A stretch of DNA of 64,000 bases from Euglena gracilis (GCA_039621445.1 CP154955.1:18146691-18210690); one strand, 5' to 3'. Shown: positions 1-12,555, numbered from the stretch's first letter. The notes: generated from the sequence alone by a model not told the origin. Numbers and translations are program-made.

Positions 1-1269
1 ACAAAACCACGGTGTGACGTAGAGCTCTTTGGGAGTCCACCCCGGCCCAGCCCAGCCCGGCCCGGCCGGCGGCTCGGCCAGCTGCCCAGCCCAGGCCGGG
101 GCCGGGGGGTTGAAAAACACTCATTTTCGGCTCAAAAACCGGTTTTCCGGGTCCGGGAGGTCAAAAAACACGGTTTTGGCAAAAAAATTCGATTTTTTTG
201 AATTTTTTCGACTTTTTTGTCCGAAAACGGCTAAGTCTGACAGTGGAAAGAGTGTACAAAATGTCCCAGATTGGCGGAAAAACGGCCGTATCTCTCAAAA
301 AACGCTCATTTTCGGCCCAAAAAACACTTTTTTCAGGTCCGGGAGGTCAAAAAACATGGTTTTGGGCAAAAAAAAATTTCGACTTTTTTCGACTTTTTGA
401 CCCAAAAATGGCCAAGTACGCCGGCCAGGAGGGGCATGTACGCCGGCCAGGAGGGGCATGGGGGGGGTCCGGGTCGGAAATTTTTTTGTTCAAAAACACT
501 TTTTTTGATGTTCTAAAGTGAAAAAAGGTGTTTTTGAGCAAAAAAAAATTTCAAAATTTTGGGTCCCGACCTGCCTCCCAACCCCCCCCCCCCACGCCCA
601 GCCGCCCTCATACCCCCTGCAGGGGTCCCCGAGTACCTAAAACTGGCCCAAAATCGGACAAACAGGCCCCGGGAACCTCAAAAAACAGTCAACTCCCTCC
701 CCCCTAAACCTCATGATTGACCCCCTGGTTTGGGTCCCAACTCCTCTCTAGCCCGAGATACGGCCAATTTACGGTTTCGGGCCCCGATCGAGCGCAAAAT
801 GGCCAAAACTGGCAAAACTGGCCCAAAACCACAAAACGGCCGTATCTCAGCCTAGGCGAGGAGTTGGACCAAACCGCGCATACCGATCGATAGGGCGTCC
901 CAAAGTTGTGGAAGGAGGTCCTCTTGACTTTTCCGCAACTCCGCATCGTTTTCAACATATTTCGATTTTTTCAATTTTTTGACCCCAAAATGACCTTGAA
1001 ATTTTCCCGGAAAAAAAAAACGGTAGACAACTTTTTCTGCTCGGGCCATACCTCCGGACTGGCGTGGAGTTAGGGCGATTATGGGGGCTCGTTAGAAACT
1101 AGGGATCGTCTCCTAGCCTATAGGCCATTCACTTTGGGAGCCCGGAAATCAGGTCACATCGATAATCCGCAGGCCTCCCTGCCTACCCGGGAGGGGCGGG
1201 GGGGGCGGACCCCCCTCCAGCCGGGGTGGTAAGCTTCGCTCTTACTCCAAAGAGATAAGAGCTCAGCGA
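1..1269 (+). mobile_element. Modular non-coding element, copy I
   Basis: This block shares its modules with the copies at 12.5, 56.2 and 58.1-60.4 kb. Bases 117-415 hold two units built on TCAAAAAACGCTCATTTTCGG, CCGGGTCCGGGAGGTC and a GATTTTTTCGACTTTTTT tract. Bases 640-960 resemble the GAGATACGGCCNNTTT unit that is duplicated in the later copies. The right part carries GATAATCCGC and CCCGGGAGGGGCGGGGGG, as the 57.2 kb copy does. It ends in the hairpin GGTAAGCTTCGCTCTTAC/ATAAGAGCTCAGCG (1227-1269). A 22-bp unit (CGCCGGCCAGGAGGGGCATGTA) is tandemly doubled at 421-464. The left end lies at or before base 1; GAGCTCTTTGG at 21 may be part of it. The overlapping reading frames are low-complexity and not convincing genes. 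Confidence 0.7.
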
Positions 1270-1313
1270 ATCAACACTTAATTCCCTGTGGTGGGGTCGC
1301 TTGCCCAAAGCAG

Positions 1314-1446
1314 CGTCATACCCCAAAAAAGGTCCCGGGTCCCCTCGCGCCCATGGCTGAGAATCCCACGGACAGTCTTACTTTGGAGGGGCCGGCTTTC
1401 TGGATCATGCAGAAAATGTTGGTTGAAAAAAGATTCCCGCAGCAGG
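1314..1446 (+). CDS. Candidate internal exon, unknown product
   Basis: A possible exon of 44 codons plus one base. It starts after a plausible acceptor (TTGCCCAAAGCAG) and ends at a GTAAAA donor. The frame is open throughout and reads as mixed, non-repetitive protein (PMAENPTDSLTLEGPAFW, then MQKMLVEKRFPQQ). No family is recognised. The opposite strand is also open here, so orientation is uncertain, and the phase does not join directly to the next candidate at 1584. Confidence 0.28.
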
Positions 1447-1583
1447 GTAAAAAAAAATATATGGGCCCAAAAGGCAGCAGGTCACAAAGAACGCAAATTT
1501 TCGAAATTGCTGTTGTTAACAACAGGCAAAAAGGGAAAACGAGAGAATTTTAAGATTCAACCATTTTGGGGGCATTTTCACAG

Positions 1584-1660
1584 TCTTCGAGACCTGCTGT
1601 TGTCCCCATTCCCCAAATTGAAGAAGGCCATACACTGGGTCAAACCAGTGATTGTTCACG
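1584..1660 (+). CDS. Candidate internal exon, unknown product
   Basis: The acceptor GGCATTTTCACAG is followed by an open frame reading LRDLLLSPFPKLKKAIHWVK and on to a GTAACT donor after CACG. It looks like an amphipathic basic segment. No domain is recognised. It would need at least one more exon between it and 1314-1446 to keep frame. Confidence 0.25.
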
Positions 1661-2386
1661 GTAACTCTGCTGTCTTGTGATGAATCCATGTGCGAAAAAA
1701 ACAACTGTCATGCATTTAACTTGCGCAAAAAGCAACGTCAACCGAAAGGAGATAATTGCTTGCACAAGATATTAGTATGTCAAAAATGGAACGATGTTGG
1801 ACAGGTCAAGTTTTCATGAACGGAGGAGACCCAAGGAGAGCACATGGGCTCTGGCCCTGCACCCTCCCCCCCCCCCTCTGGAACCCTACGGCCCTCATTG
1901 AGCGTTGTCCTGAGCTAGTGGGTCAATAATTCTTTGGTCCCCAGACAGCACCGGAGCTGTATGAGGAATGTGTTTGCCCCCACGCGAAATTTCCCGATTT
2001 CCGCTGTTGGCTTGAGTGGCGGAGGGGGAGGTGCGCATGGGGACTGCCTTGCGAAGATCGAGGAAGCGTCACATGGGGGCGAGGAGCGACGTTCAGGGGG
2101 ACGGAAGGGAGGACGAGTGATTGCAGGGAGGTGGGCACAGGCGCAAATGAAGGGCAGAGGGCTGGCTAGGCTGTCAAGGCTGGGACCTGTGGGAAAACAT
2201 GGGTTGGGTGGGGGTCAAAAAATTGACCCTTTTGAATTAGCACTTTGCGTGGGATATGCAGAAGAGCAAGTGCCCTTTGAGGTGGGTGCGCCAATCCGAC
2301 CAAACAAAACCGTACCCAACCCAGATCCAACCATAAAACCCTTGAGGTCAGAAGAGTTCAAAATAAATGTGAAAAGACGGACAGGA
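1661..2386. other. No clear gene; one open frame
   Basis: A C-run lies at 1866-1879. A plus frame stays open for 153 codons (1934-2395); its last 60 codons (from KIDPFELALCVGYAEEQ) look protein-like and end in TGA. The first half is Gly-rich and unconvincing. No homology is recognised and there is no supporting splice pair. Confidence 0.2.
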
Positions 2387-2886
2387 TTATGGTGAGAAGC
2401 ATAAAATTTGGATGTTAAGCCGTGTGTGCAGCGTCAAGGAGCGACCTTCTGTGAGGTTTGTGGATGTTAAGAGAGAAAGAGAAAAAAAAGCGGAAAGCCC
2501 AAAGCACCTCTGACTAACGTTCTTCGTATGCGTCTGCAAAGGTGGTCGGCTGAGTGATAACAGCCGGCAGGGTTGAGCCGCGGCGTGTGAAGGGACACGT
2601 GAATCATTCTGCACTGTGAACCCCACAGGAAAGGATGAAAAGGGCGGGCTTCTATTTTTCAATGGAAAACACAGAGAGATTTACGAACAATGCTCACTTC
2701 CCACCTGCACACACTCTGACTCCGGGCCTGGAACAGACCCGCCCATGAGTTTGTTCCCAATTGAGTGGACCCATCCACTGAGTTGGGAACCACACCTGCT
2801 GGGGTCGTGGACCAGAATAACCGGTGTGTCGTCACGGCGAAGGAGACCGAGATCTCCCCCCCGACCAAAGTGGAGGGTGCCTGGCA
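2387..2886 (-). CDS. Coding-like region, minus strand favoured, unknown product
   Basis: On the minus strand an open segment ends at 2796 with the donor CCCCAGCAG|GTGTGG. It is followed by a possible 23-bp microexon (2709-2731; acceptor GTCTGTTCCAG, donor TGTGTGCAG|GTGGGAAG). A further open frame begins after GGGGTTCACAGTGCAG near 2614 (NDSRVPSHAAAQPCRLLSLS). Phases can be made to agree. The plus strand is also open over 2765-2960, so strand and exon limits are tentative. No family is recognised. Confidence 0.28.
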
Positions 2887-3293
2887 GGCGCTTCCCCCCC
2901 CCCCCCCGGTTGCAGATGAAGATAAGTGGTATTGGACAGATGGAGGGGATGTGCTTTTGATGTCACCTTTGGCCACCTTTGAAAAACGTTTAGCCACTTT
3001 TGGATGTTCGTTGTCAACTTACATCAATTGCAGCCATTTCTGGAGTTTGTAAGCATTTTTAAGGGCCCATTGGCCTTTTTTCTGCATTAATTTTTCGTTC
3101 ATCTTTGGCATGTTCAGCCATTTTGTGACTCTCTTCCTGATTACAAAGAAGCTTCCAATGAAATGAAATTAATTCACACACGTCTTCCACAATGATACCA
3201 GCATGGTGTCCAAAATGCTTTTTTTGCATCTGACTGGGGAGGCCGCCTGACAAGCCCATTCGTTGGACAAAGGCGGGGAGGTAAAAAAACACA

Positions 3294-3386
3294 TAACCCC
3301 CCCAAAATAAGACCCCCCCCCCCTGGAGGTCTCCAGCAAAGGACCCAAAAATAAGACCCGGGTCTTATTTTTTGGGGGGGGTTACA
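3294..3386. mobile_element. Small inverted-repeat element, ATAAGACC family
   Basis: The arms AACCCCCCCAAAATAAGACC and GGTCTTATTTTTTGGGGGGGGTT flank a short core with the palindrome ATAAGACCCGGGTCTTAT. Related copies with the same word lie at 29.2-29.34, 29.48-29.64, 46.99-47.11 and 47.32-47.40 kb. There is no coding capacity. Confidence 0.7.
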
Positions 3387-3417
3387 TGGATGTAAACAAG
3401 GCAGGTCCCAAATAAAT

Positions 3418-3662
3418 GCCCCCCCCCGGGGCCATATGGTTGGATCAGGGGGGGGGGTCCAAAAAATTTCTGTGTTATTGATGGAATAGGGGTAGGGTTA
3501 GGAGTTCGGCCAAACTTTAGGCCTGGCTTGTACACCCAACGCTAATCTATAAGTTCGGCCTAAAGCAGTAAAGTTAGGCCTAACCCTATTCCATCAATAA
3601 TCCAAAAAATTTTCCAACCCCCCTGATTCAACTATGGCCCCCCCCAGGGGGGCATTTAATTG
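3418..3662. mobile_element. Inverted-repeat element with inner telomere-like hairpin
   Basis: The outer arms are AAATAAATGCCCCCCCCC and GGGGGGCATTTAAT; inside these are CCATATGGTTGGATCAGG and CCTGATTCAACTATGG. The core is a second inverted repeat, TTATTGATGGAATAGG...CCTATTCCATCAATAA, containing AGGGTTAGG and AAGTTAGGCC words. A second copy with the same layout lies at 47.86-48.13 kb. No gene. Confidence 0.7.
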
Positions 3663-4059
3663 GAACTTGCCATAAACAAACCAAAAAAAAATTTGGAGAT
3701 CGGAAGAAGGTGCCCAATGTTGCATGTGGCATACCATTGTGGGTTGCAGAGGACAAGGATACTTCCAAAACTGAAAGAAATATGCTGCTACCGCATTGTT
3801 GATGTTGTTACCACATCACTGAAGATTGCCACAGCATTTGCATGTGTTTGTGGGTGTGTTGTTGCTTTATGAAAAAAGCAATAGAACCGCCTGGACAGGG
3901 ACACAACAGAGCACTGCAAGGAGGAAACCTCTCGAGCGCTGGGCAGGTCGGATGCGAAGGTCTCTCCTCCCTTCCATTCCCACGCAAGGGAGAGAGAGGA
4001 CAGGAAGAATGTGTACTTCATTTCCTTTGTTCCCCCCCCCATATGTTCAACGACAAGTA
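3663..4059. other. No recognised feature
   Basis: Mixed-composition DNA with overlapping short open frames on both strands and no convincing splice-bounded exon or repeat. Confidence 0.4.
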
Positions 4060-4310
4060 ACCTCTGTCCTCCGACCGGGGGGGGGGGTCGACACAGGGGT
4101 GCCAAGTTATTGGAGCCATCTTTTTGCTTTCCCCCCTGCCAGGTTACTTGGGCCTTTTTTTCAGTGTCGTAAGGTGCTTTTGCCTTAAAATGGGGGTCCC
4201 AAGTAACTGGAGCCATCTTTTTTTTTGCCTGCCCCCCTACCAAGTAATTCGGCCACTGCCAGGAGCAAGGGCCCCGCCAGGTTATTGGGGGGGGGGGGGG
4301 GCGCAGGTTT
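4060..4310. repeat. AAGTTATTGG/AGGTTACTTGGG repeat family
   Basis: G/C-run arms enclose repeated words GCCAAGTTATTGGAGCCATCTTTTT, CCAGGTTACTTGGGCC, CCCAAGTAACTGGAGCCATC and CCAGGTTATTGGGGG in both orientations, giving a folded inverted-repeat structure. Related words recur at 7083-7140, 57.94-58.03 and 62.39-62.55 kb. Confidence 0.55.
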
Positions 4311-4727
4311 ACAAGGATTTTCAGAATTCTTTAAAGGTCCGTTTCAACCTGGAAAACACACTTGTTTTTGCAACGGTTCTCAAGGATTTGCACACGAGCA
4401 ATTGTGCAAAGGAGCCATCAACCTTTTCTCATCAAAGTGCATGGCATCCTGTAGGGTTCGGCTTCACATACCCCAAATCGTTCCCAGCAACATCCCAAGT
4501 TGATGAGTCCGCCGTTGGACGGTACCCAACCACAATCATCAGGCGCACGCGTCCTGTATGCTGTCTCCCCACATGCTCTGGGAACCACACTAACTTTCAA
4601 AGTCTTCGCCCTTCCCCTTGCAGTCTAGTTAGGGCTGTAGATCACATCCTGATTACATTGCATAACTGCGCAGTTGCGCAACAGAACAAGTGCGATTGCA
4701 CAAAGCAACAAAGATTTTTGGAGTACA
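4311..4727. other. No recognised feature
   Basis: A plus-strand frame runs through here into the C-run at 4730 and could code, but no domain, start or splice pair supports it. Confidence 0.3.
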
Positions 4728-4894
4728 GCAACCCCCCCCCCCAAATCCCTCCCCCCCTGCCGGCCCCTACCCACTACCCCCCCCCCCCCGGGCCGACCAA
4801 CCAAAGGAAGACCTAACCCCTTGGTGAAGAAAAATGAGTGTGCTCCAGGGAGGTTTGGCGGAAAACTGATTTTGGCAACTTTTGTGTTCCCAAA

Positions 4895-6904
<2,010 letters not shown>

Positions 6905-7066
6905 ATAAAAAATGTCATTTTTGTCGAATTTAGCCAAAATTTTGTTGTAGGGAGGTTATTTTGTGTTGTTTTTTTGGAGGGGATCGGATTTTCACGAACA
7001 ATCCCCCGTTTGGCTGAGTGAGCAAAAAAAAACCAGATTCTACTTACCCCCAGGGTTTATAAGTGG

Positions 7067-7815
7067 GTGTTAAAACCCCTGTGTCCACCACCGCCAGGTT
7101 ATAACTTGGCACCCCGCCAGGTTATTTGGGGAGGGGGGTTTAGTAGCCGCGCGTGCACCGCGTGTCCTGCACTGCATCAGCATGCACCACGTGCCACCGC
7201 ATGACAAGAATCAGGATAAAAAAGAATTTTGGATGATCTTGATCGTTTTTTAGCATTTTTAGTTGTTTTTGGCCCTCTGTGTGAGTGGCCACAAAAAGGC
7301 CAAAAACGTGGCCAAAAATGTGGACAAAATCGCTAAAAGGCCAAAGGTGGATGATTTGATTTTTGTAGAAAACCAGCCGAAACAAAGAATGAAAATCGAC
7401 TACAAGTGGGGTGCTGGTGTGGAAATTGCACCAACGCAGTGATACACCCCTGAAAGTTTGATCAACCGCCAAAGCCCTCCATCAATAATACCCCCCCCTC
7501 CGGACGCACAGAGATATCCACTTCTGTGCGAAGCCTCGAGCTCCAACTTACACGACTTGCACTGCCCCAAAGCAGCCACTGTTTTTTTTTTGCATGCGGG
7601 TGCCACAGAGTCTCAATATGAGTGGTGTGGCGTGACTAACCTGGCTGGGCCTAGCCTACCTACCCTGGGCCACTAACCTGGGTGCCGAGGTCACCAGGGG
7701 TTCCATTCCAGAACGGTTGGCAAACCCACTCCATGGTCGTTGAGGCATCCCAGTCACAACCGTCAGCCAGGTTATGGTCGACTGGGCAAACTCCCCCGGC
7801 TGTTGTCGATGGTGT
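7067..7815. other. No clear gene; repeat remnants
   Basis: Bases 7083-7140 repeat the CCAGGTTATTTGGGG word of the 4.1 kb family, and 7633-7690 has CTAACCTGGCTGGG and CTAACCTGGGTGCC. Bases 7140-7475 are open on the minus strand without recognisable protein character. Confidence 0.4.
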
Positions 7816-8090
7816 GCAAGGATGGATATCTGATATCGGTCCATACCGGGTTTATCGAAAATCTTGGGTCCCGAAAAAATATCGTGAAATATCGGCTTTA
7901 TGGGGGGTGGCGTACTTTTTCGTTGTTGTTTGGGCGATATTGGGATTCTCCAAATCCCAAAAATGATGATATCGGGGCACAAATGATCATACTGGCCTTA
8001 TTGACTTTTATCGAGGATATCGGGGTGTCAATCCATCCAAATTTATTGGGACCCTACCTATAAAAAAAAATCAATATCCATCCTTGTGGT
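7816..8090. mobile_element. 275-bp inverted-repeat element
   Basis: The ends are GCAAGGATGGATAT (about 7817) and ATATCCATCCTTGTG (about 8075). The interior is rich in GATATCGG and ATATCGTGAAATATCGG words. No open frame of note. Confidence 0.6.
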
Positions 8091-8171
8091 GTGGCCTGCC
8101 GAACAACCAGAGCCACCCAAGACAAGGGGGACAGAAGAGGTGCCATGGAATCCCGCAGAGCACATCTTCTG

Positions 8172-9146
8172 TCAGCGGTCAACTTCGGAAAGCGCGCCAA
8201 GCTTTGTGTAAAGAGTAGCCTGGCAAGGCAGGCCACTCCTTTCAACCCATCCACAGGCTGTATGGGAAGGCGTGGTGGGGGGCAACGGCGAAGAAAAAAA
8301 AATCCACCACAGCAAGGAAATTTTTGACCTAAAATCGGCGATGCCAGGAAATATGGGAAGGGTTAGTGAGGGAGGGGCAGTCGGACGCCCCAACCGGATA
8401 GGGGGGTGGGGTCGGCCCCCCCCATTCCATTTGGCTTCAGGGTTCCCGAACAGCCCTGCCAACCCGCATTGTTCTCTCCCCCCTTGCATCACTGGGTGTG
8501 GGGATTGCCCAGCGCTGGTGACCGGCTCAAGCGAAGAACGGCACTGAGCCCTCCCGCCAGTAGCGCAGCCATGGCCAAGCTCAAGGCTGCGCGAGACGGA
8601 GGGAGGGCTGAGCGTCGGATGGGAGGAGGAGAGGTGGCCGGCGGTGCAACAGAGGCCCCCCGAGCGATCCGCCGCACAGCGGACATCACAGAAAGGCGTG
8701 CAGCCCCAGATGGGGGGGGATGGTGGCAGTCTTGCTTGGGGATTGCAGTGGTGCGTGCTCTCCCTGTCGCGACACCAGGCAGCCAAACCGGCCAAAATTG
8801 AGCTGGGCAGCGCATGGGCAGCGCTGGGCAGCGGCTTTTCTTCGGCACATTTTGGAGCTAATTGGCTGTGGCGTACACCAAGTGCCTGAGGAGGGTATGG
8901 AAAACGAACCAGGCAATATACAGACCCCTCTCTTGGACTTGCATTTCCCTTGGAATGACCCTGCCAGGTTGGGATAAGAGCCTCGGTACATAAGGGACAA
9001 CAAACAAACGCAAAATAATATCTCACTGCCTGCAGCCAGTGGAGGCCTACCCAGCCCTCCATTCGGCTGACCCACCCGCCAGGATCTCCACTGGTTGGGG
9101 CAGGGCTCTGAATCAGCAGCCATTGGGTATGCGACGGCAGGGACAC
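8172..9146 (-). CDS. Coding-like GC-rich region, exons not resolved
   Basis: The minus strand has no stop for 324 codons, and overlapping frames on both strands are also long and non-repetitive. One interval (8290-8445) is a dispersed repeat, so the whole frame cannot be a single exon. The most protein-like piece on the minus strand covers about 8560-8700 (VRRIARGASVAPP, then RAALSLAMAALLAGG). The plus strand alternative is Arg/Ala-rich. No family is recognised and strand is uncertain. Confidence 0.25.
   Translation of the reverse strand: MSLPSHTQWLLIQSPAPTSGDPGGWVSRMEGWVGLHWLQAVRYYFAFVCCPLCTEALIPTWQGHSKGNASPREGSVYCLVRFPYPPQALGVRHSQLAPKCAEEKPLPSAAHALPSSILAGLAAWCRDRESTHHCNPQARLPPSPPIWGCTPFCDVRCAADRSGGLCCTAGHLSSSHPTLSPPSVSRSLELGHGCATGGRAQCRSSLEPVTSAGQSPHPVMQGGREQCGLAGLFGNPEAKWNGGGRPHPPIRLGRPTAPPSLTLPIFPGIADFRSKISLLWWIFFSSPLPPTTPSHTACGWVERSGLPCQATLYTKLGALSEVDR
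8290..8445 (+). repeat. Dispersed GGAAATTTTTGACCTAAAATCGGCG repeat
   Basis: GGAAATTTTTGACCTAAAATCGGCG is followed by a GGAAATATGGGAAGG-type stretch and a G/C-run. Sister copies at 12.38-12.47 and 15.71-15.80 kb share GGAAA(A)TTTT, AAAAATCGGCG and AATACGNGAAGG. It looks like one arm of a small inverted-repeat family. Confidence 0.6.
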
Positions 9147-9772
9147 GGCGGTCCACAGTTCACGGCGTCACGTGTGATGCGGGGCGGCGGCCTCGTCTGT
9201 CTGTGGTCCGCACAGCTGTAGTCCCCTCCCTCCCTCCCCGTGACCTGCCGGGGTGCTTGACTCTGGGAGTGCCCCAACGCTTTGGCAGGGGCAATTGTCC
9301 CAATCACCTGGCACCCTGCAGGGCGATTTGCGGAGGAGGGTTCGCCAACTTGGGGAGGGGGAAGAGCCATCGAGGGCAGGGAAAAGAGGGCCTGAGCCGA
9401 CCCCCGGCGAGCCTGACAGCCCAAGTTTGGAACCTGGCTGTGGGGGGAATGAGTGCATGTTTTGAGCCGCAGTCAGGGTCTGAAGGGCTTTCGAAGGAAG
9501 CGGAACCATCCAACAAGTTCGAGATCAGCGTTGAAGTCATTGCAGATGGCAAGGACCCACAACGTTATTTTGGGGTTACACTTAGGAGGTTGCTCGCAGT
9601 ACACAGCTGCGATTTCAGACTTCCAGGGCTGCGACATTATCCCTCCCCTTTGTCCAACGATCGGGCCCCGTCCGACTTTTCATGCAATGTTGGTTCCATA
9701 AGGTTGGAATTTTTTCGGAATTATTTCAGTTTTTTTGTATTCCTCAGAGATAATTTGTTTTGCCAAATATAG
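9147..9772. CDS. Coding-like region, strand unresolved
   Basis: A plus-strand frame is open over 9095-9772; the part near 9480-9620 reads KEAEPSNKFEISVEVIADGK. The minus strand is also open (9168-9509, Pro/Ser-rich). No splice pair or homologue settles it. Confidence 0.22.
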
Positions 9773-10621
9773 ATTAAAATGAGCACCAAAAAAGAATGTG
9801 TAAATTAGCAAAGGGCTTGTCGAAAAGATCAACAATGGCCAAAGGATGCCAAAAAGTAGCTGAATTTGCCAAAAAAAATTAACCAAAAAGATGATTAAAA
9901 ACGTCCCAAAAAAGCCAAAAATGGTTTACAAAGGGACATGCAACAGCAAAAAAAAATAAAACACAAACAAAAGAAGATGGATGCACAAACAAATGCACAT
10001 CTCTCTGTCCCGGCACATTCCATAAAAAGGTTCACCCCCCGAACATAAACGGTCGTCAGACAAGAAGAGGCAGTTTGTGGGTAAGCTGAAGGAAGTTTGT
10101 ATGGTATGGATGACAGGCAATTATGTCAACTGGAAAAGTGCACAACTGACACACCTAACACAACATTGCTGTGTATTGGTGGTTACACTCACCGAAGCAC
10201 ATATGCAGTGCCCAATTTTGAGCAATGAAGTAAGTACCCGTTTTTGACACAGGTAGGGAAGATTCCGCATGACCCCCCCCAATGGTCATAGGTCCCCCTC
10301 CACCATAAAAAAAAAAGGGGGGCGTTGTGAAATTGACTGCTTTTGGCAGAAAAAATTTTGACCCCTGCTGCTATTTTGGGGGAAATTTGGGGAATTTTTT
10401 GTCAAAAAAACCAATTTATAAAAAGTACAGCTCAAGGCTGGAAGATAATTTTGACCTCTTGGGTGGGTCTGGTGCCCACAGGGTTAATGCACACCCTGGC
10501 AGGTGGGGGGGGGGGTTGGGAACCCCTGGGCCTCCTCACATCGAACCTTGCCCAAAATCTCGGACTTGCAGGACTCGTTCGAGGGCACCGCCACTGTGAG
10601 GCGGGGGGAGGAGGGGGAGGG
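9773..10621. other. AT-rich spacer and G-run remnants, no gene seen
   Basis: AT-rich DNA with A-runs to about 10.0 kb, then C/G-run patches at 10.27 and 10.51 kb. No convincing exon or tRNA. Confidence 0.4.
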
Positions 10622-10670
10622 CATTGACAGTTGACAGTCGACAGTTGACAGTTGACAGTTGACAGTTGAG
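10622..10670 (+). repeat. TTGACAG heptamer tandem repeat
   Basis: About six units of (T)TGACAGT in a row with one CGACAG variant. The region to 10880 is G-rich with no clear gene. Confidence 0.9.
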
Positions 10671-10889
10671 GGATGCACCATCCCGGGAGGGGTGCGCACC
10701 TGCCGGGGGTGGGAGGGAAGCCAATCCTGGTCAGAGGTTAACCCAGGTTGCGCTGCTGGCAGTGCCTGTCGTGGAGGAGGACAGACAGTGGGGGGGGGGG
10801 GCACGAGAAGGCCTGGTGGGGGGGGTCGGACCTCCCCCGCCTGGGAGGTGGGGGGGGGGGGGTCGACCCACCCACTGACTATAGGCGGG

Positions 10890-12309
10890 CAGGCACCTGT
10901 AGTCAAGCCCAAAAATTTCCCCGTTTTCGGCCATTTGAGGCCATTTTTGGCCAATTTAGGCCATTTAAGGCCATTTTAAGCCATTTTAGGCCATTTTAGG
11001 GTGTAGGTGGGGGTTCTGAAAATCATAATTTTGCGTCATTTTTTGTCCCGAAAACTGTATCATAACGTGTGCAAACCTTCTCTTATTCAGTAATAAGAAA
11101 TGTGCATCTTAAAAAAGCACACAAAATTCATGAACACTGGATCAAAACCATGGGAAGCTCAACAAACCTTAATTCGCACCTGTAGAGGAATTCTGAACAG
11201 GAAGATTTTATGGCAGTGAAAATTTTCCAGAAAAAAATGTTGGACAAATATTAAAAGTTTCTATTTGCGGTACCAAAAAAAAGTGCCCAGTTTTTTTGTA
11301 TTATGTGAAATCTGCACCATTTTGCGGGATTAAAATCAAACTTAAAAAAATCTCTGGTCCCAAAGCAAGGTGCACAGGGAAGAACCTGTGGGAGGGGGCT
11401 GACCTGTCCTCATAGGGACCTGTCTCCCAACAATTTTTTGAGACTCTTCTCATTTTTTTTGTTGAAAAGCAAATTTACTAAGTTGAAAATTGCAACTGTT
11501 ATTTCAAGATTCTGATCACAAACATGACGAAAAATGACCTGCTTTTTTGTTGTGTGTCAGTTGGAAGGTAAAAAAAAAAGTTCCCTTTTTCCTCTGTCCC
11601 CCAGGAAACTGTCCTCTGATCCCACACTCACTGACCTCTCTTCAAAGGGACATGTCTCCTGCCTATGTACAAGCACCTCCAGCGACAAATCCTGACAAAT
11701 TCCTACAAATTTGTTTTCTTTGAAATGGTGGCTACAACAATCTCTGTTGCATTAAGAGGCAAGGCAAGACAGTTGGGGGCAAGGCAACTGGTGGGATAAC
11801 AACACACCTCATGAACAGATGATGCTTTCTCTTGAGAAACACCCTCAAACATATCATCCAGCACCAAAAAAAAACCTCAGGTTTCCTCAAAACTGGAATA
11901 ATAATAATAATAACTGCAAAAAAACTGCATGTGTGCAGTTTTTCAGAAAAAAAGCTGCAAAAAAACTGCAAAAAAAACTGCAAAAAAAACTGCAAAAAAA
12001 CTGCAAAACGTGAAAACTGCAAAAAACTGCAAAAACTGCACGGCGCATATTTTCCCCCTCCTTGCTGACACTATTTTTTAGTTGGGATGAAAAATAATGG
12101 GCCTTGCGGGGCTGTGCTCCTCCACCAAACCCATTGTTCGCCGTCCACATTCACAAAAAAAAAGACACCGAAAGTCATTACCTGAATGGCTTCAGTTGTT
12201 CACAAAAAAAATTCTGTTGATGTGCAACAGAATTTTTCCCATTTAGGCCATTTTAGGCCATTTTAGGCCATTTTAGGCCATTTTAGGCCATTTTAGCTAT
12301 AAGTGCCTG
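10890..12309. mobile_element. hAT-like non-autonomous transposon, copy A (CAGGCACC ends)
   Basis: The ends are CAGGCACCTGTAG and CTATAAGTGCCTG. Subterminal arrays of GGCCATTTTA/TTTTAGGCCA lie at both ends (10920-11000 and 12236-12296). Left and right internal blocks closely match copy B at 35.3 kb (for example AAAATCATAATTTTGCGTCATTTT, and the later CATTACCTGAATGGCTTCAGTTGTTCAC). The flanks TAGGCGGG and GTGGTGGG match at 5 of 8 positions. CAGG...CCTG ends with an 8-bp TSD (clearer in copy B) are typical of the hAT superfamily. No transposase frame is present. The middle differs between copies. Confidence 0.85.
11899..12042 (+). repeat. (AAT)n and CTGCAAAAAA tandem repeats inside copy A
   Basis: Six AAT units are followed by roughly ten CTGCAAAAAA(A) units with slight length variation. 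These are absent from copy B and account for part of the length difference. Confidence 0.85.
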
Positions 12310-12379
12310 GTGGTGGGTAGGGTCGACGCACTGGTCGACCCACTAGTGGCAGCTAGAAGGAAATTACTTCAGAAAAATT

Positions 12380-12470
12380 ACTTCGGCTCCAAAGGCGCCG
12401 AAAGGAAATTTTGCCCAAAAAGTCGGCGCTCTGGAAATACGGGAAGGTCTGGGGGCGGAACCTCCTAAAC
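12380..12470 (+). repeat. GGAAATTTTGCCCAAAAAGTCGGCG repeat
   Basis: A copy of the dispersed word family seen at 8.3 and 15.7 kb (GGAAATTTT...GTCGGCG...AATACGGGAAGG), followed by G and C runs. It abuts the modular element. Confidence 0.55.
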
Positions 12471-12555
12471 CCCCCCCCACTTATAAACCCCCCCACCGAT
12501 AAACCAGGTTTTGAATAGTGCTGAGCTCTTTATAAGCGCGCCTCCACCCCTTCAT

